The notes under the pieces were generated by a model. The model saw only the letters and a program-made list of their open reading frames with translations, ran no database searches and had not been told where the DNA came from. Of a DNA stretch of 64,000 bases, positions 62,169-64,000 are shown piece by piece. The number at the start of each line of letters is the position of its first letter. The first letter of the stretch is position 1. Source of the stretch: Ideonella_A sakaiensis_A (GTDB taxonomy: Bacteria > Pseudomonadota > Gammaproteobacteria > Burkholderiales > Burkholderiaceae_C); NCBI RefSeq assembly GCF_048320135.1, contig NZ_CP182947.1:2170001-2234000 (forward strand), in the 5' to 3' direction. Both the position numbers and the translations under genes were made by a program.

Positions 62169-62907
62169 TGCTGCTGGCGGGGACCGCGGGCTGCTGCCGT
62201 TCATCGTGGCGGATCGCACCGTCCTCCATCAGCAGCCGGCGCTGCGCCCGTGCGCCAAGCGCGGCATCGTGGGTCACGACGATCAACGTGACGCCGCCGG
62301 CATTGAGCTGTTCGAGCAGGCGCAGCACCTCCTCGCCGGTATGGCGATCGAGGTTGCCGGTCGGCTCGTCGGCCAGCAGCATCGCCGGCTGCATGATCGT
62401 CGCGCGGGCGATCGCGACGCGTTGCCGCTGCCCGCCAGACAACTGATCCGGCCGATGGTCGGCGCGATCGGTCAGGCCAACGCCGGCCAGCGCATCACGC
62501 ACACGCGATTGACGTTGCGGGCCGCTGATGCCGGCCAGCACCATCGGCAGCGCGATGTTTTCGGCGGCGGTCAGCCGCGGCACCAGGTGGAAGCTCTGAA
62601 AGATGAAGCCGATGCGCCGGCTGCGCACCGCCGCCTGCTCGTTGGCCGACAACGTCGTCACGTCGCGGCCCTCGAGCCGGTAGTGGCCGGCGTCGGGCCG
62701 ATCGAGCAGGCCCAGCACATTCAGCAGCGTCGACTTGCCGGAGCCTGACGGCCCCATCACCGCAATATATTCACCGGCGGCGATCCGCAGGTCAACGCGA
62801 TCGAGCGCACGCACGACGCTGTCGCCGAGATGGAAGATGCGTTCGATCTGCGCCAGCTCGATCTGCGTGGCGCTCGTTGCTGCATCGTTGCCAGCCATGC
62901 CCGTCAC
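62155..62907 (-). CDS. ABC transporter ATP-binding protein (MacB/LolD family)
   Basis: A 250-residue ATPase. Walker A is GPSGSGKSTLLNVLGLLDRPDAG, the Q-loop lies in GFIFQSFHLVPRLTAAEN, the signature is LSGGQRQRVAIARA, Walker B is MLLADEPTG and the H-loop VVTHDAAL. A GTG at 62907 overlaps the adaptor stop (GTGA); the ATG at 62898 is the alternative. It lies between the membrane-fusion protein and the two permeases in one operon and powers the predicted efflux. Confidence 0.95.
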   Translation of the reverse strand: MTGMAGNDAATSATQIELAQIERIFHLGDSVVRALDRVDLRIAAGEYIAVMGPSGSGKSTLLNVLGLLDRPDAGHYRLEGRDVTTLSANEQAAVRSRRIGFIFQSFHLVPRLTAAENIALPMVLAGISGPQRQSRVRDALAGVGLTDRADHRPDQLSGGQRQRVAIARATIMQPAMLLADEPTGNLDRHTGEEVLRLLEQLNAGGVTLIVVTHDAALGARAQRRLLMEDGAIRHDERQQPAVPASSNAHD

Positions 62908-64000
62908 CGCTTCGCGCTGCTGTCCTCGACCGCCGCTGCGCCGGGCTTCACGCCGTCGCGGTCGAGCGAGGTGACGATGCGGTCGCCGGCATTCAGGCCG
63001 TCGGTGATCTCGGTGTATTCCCAGTTGGCCAGACCGGTCTTGACCGTTCGTTCGATCAATTGCCCGCCTTCGAGCAGCAGCACCCGGCCGCCTTGCAGCA
63101 AGGCCGAGGTCGGCACCCGCAGCACGTTCTCGCGCAGATCGAGGATCACTTCGATGTCGGCGCTGTAGCCGATCAGCAGCCGGCCGGCAGCCTTTGGATC
63201 GTCGAACACCGCCTCGACCTCGACCGTTCTCGCCTGCTTCTCGACCGCCGTCACATAGGGCGCAATGCGGCGCACCGTGCCGGGAAACGACTGCCCCGGC
63301 AAGGCATCGAGCGAAATGCGCACCGACTGCCCCGGGCGGATCTTCGGCGCGTCGACTTCATCCATCGGCGCCTGGATATACAGGCACGAGTCGTCGATCA
63401 GGTCGATCGCCGGCGGTGTCGGCACACCCGGAGGCGATGGCGTCGAATATTCGCCGACCTCGCCGACGATCTTCGCGATCGTGCCGTCGAACGGCGCGAC
63501 CAGCATGCTGCGCTGCTCGGCGACGCCGACGACCTCGACCCGGGCCTGCGCCTGCGCGACATCGGCCTTTGCGGTCGCGCAACCGGCCGCGCGGGCCTTG
63601 GCCTCGGCATTTGCGGTATCGAGCCGGCCGGTCGAGACAAACCCCTGCTCGAACAACTCCTGCTGCCGACGCGCCTCGCGGCGCGCGAGATCGGCCATCG
63701 TGCAGGCCTCGTTGACGCGGCTGCGCGAGGTGGCGAGCTGCGCCCGTGCAAAAGCCTGTTCGGCTTTCAGGTCGTCGTTCCACAGCCGCATCAGCAACTG
63801 GCCCTTGCTGACGCGGTCGCCTTCCTTGACTGCCAGCACCTCGATGCGACCACCGGCGATCGTCGACAGCCGGGTCCGCTGGCAGGCCTCGACGGTGCCG
63901 GCACGGGTATTGGCGACGCTGGCTTCAACGATGCCGCGGCCGACCGGACTGACCAGCACCACGACTGGCTCGGGGCGGGTCAGCCACCAGCCCAGCGCGA
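62904..64000 (-). CDS. MacA-like periplasmic adaptor (membrane-fusion protein), 5' end outside window
   Basis: The frame stays open to the right edge (64000), where it reads ALGWWLTRPEP, the end of an N-terminal membrane anchor, so only the extreme 5' end is missing. Visible parts: the lipoyl half-motifs RIEVLAVKEGDRVSKGQLLM and MLVAPFDGTIAKIVGEVGEY, a helical hairpin between them (about 70 residues, AKARAAGCATAKADVAQAQ), and a beta-barrel region (PSVRISLDALPGQSFPGTVRRI). This HlyD/MacA adaptor links inner-membrane ABC exporters to a TolC-like channel; no TolC gene is in the window. First of four genes of the export operon. Confidence 0.92.
   Translation of the reverse strand, partial: ALGWWLTRPEPVVVLVSPVGRGIVEASVANTRAGTVEACQRTRLSTIAGGRIEVLAVKEGDRVSKGQLLMRLWNDDLKAEQAFARAQLATSRSRVNEACTMADLARREARRQQELFEQGFVSTGRLDTANAEAKARAAGCATAKADVAQAQARVEVVGVAEQRSMLVAPFDGTIAKIVGEVGEYSTPSPPGVPTPPAIDLIDDSCLYIQAPMDEVDAPKIRPGQSVRISLDALPGQSFPGTVRRIAPYVTAVEKQARTVEVEAVFDDPKAAGRLLIGYSADIEVILDLRENVLRVPTSALLQGGRVLLLEGGQLIERTVKTGLANWEYTEITDGLNAGDRIVTSLDRDGVKPGAAAVEDSSAKR

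Overview
This 64 kb window is a dense, high-GC, housekeeping-rich piece of a bacterial chromosome. The gene content points to a betaproteobacterium, probably of the Rhodocyclales/Burkholderiales type. The clues are recA-recX beside a DUF2889 gene and sucCD, a three-gene pnt transhydrogenase, a TctD/TctE-like two-component pair, a PglL/TfpO-type pilin glycosylation enzyme next to type IV pilins, and TGGCAC-type sigma-54 promoters. The genus cannot be fixed from the sequence alone. I found no rRNA, tRNA, CRISPR, insertion sequence or prophage, and no gene-free stretch longer than 300 bases.

Layout. 1-6.6 kb: end of rlmL, a YidB-like gene, rsmE, fadD and the proton-translocating transhydrogenase pntAA-pntAB-pntB. 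6.7-11.1 kb: a tightly overlapping run of Nudix hydrolase, mnmA, a PaiB-like protein and two multiheme c-type cytochromes. 11.1-22.5 kb: ssb; a BLUF photoreceptor divergent from a PAS-GGDEF-EAL enzyme; a membrane Ser/Thr kinase; recQ; a lipoprotein; uvrA; a DsbA-family isomerase. 22.5-29.7 kb: a SWIB protein, gamma-glutamyltransferase, a small YvlD-like membrane protein, a BepA-like protease, moaC and the pilin oligosaccharyltransferase.

29.8-38.9 kb: two tandem type IV pilins, each with its own sigma-54 promoter, upstream TGACA/TGTCA repeats and terminator; an MBL-fold hydrolase; a kinase-PP2C-FHA signalling operon; sucCD; a DUF2889 gene; recX. 38.9-48.5 kb: recA with a LexA box, a two-component system, a cluster of small palindromes, and the rod-shape operon mreBCD-mrdA-rodA. 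48.7-54.2 kb: gatCAB, a DUF4124 protein, pyrE and exonuclease III. 54.3-64 kb: an iron-dependent alcohol dehydrogenase with a basic tail, a very large SARP/AfsR-like ATPase regulator, an uncharacterised 63-residue gene beside a truncated haemoglobin, and a MacAB-like ABC export operon running off the right edge.

Possible functional links. Most of the window is core metabolism, translation quality (gatCAB, mnmA, rsmE, rlmL), DNA repair (recA, recX, uvrA, recQ, ssb, exonuclease III) and cell-wall growth. The accessory interest lies in four places: the blue-light/c-di-GMP pair at 11.8-14.3 kb, the duplicated glycosylated-pilin locus with nearby phospho-signalling at 27.9-35.3 kb, the palindrome cluster at 42.4-42.6 kb, and the SARP regulator/small peptide/globin group at 55.8-59.7 kb. 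None of these is proved to be a new system; they are the best candidates visible here.
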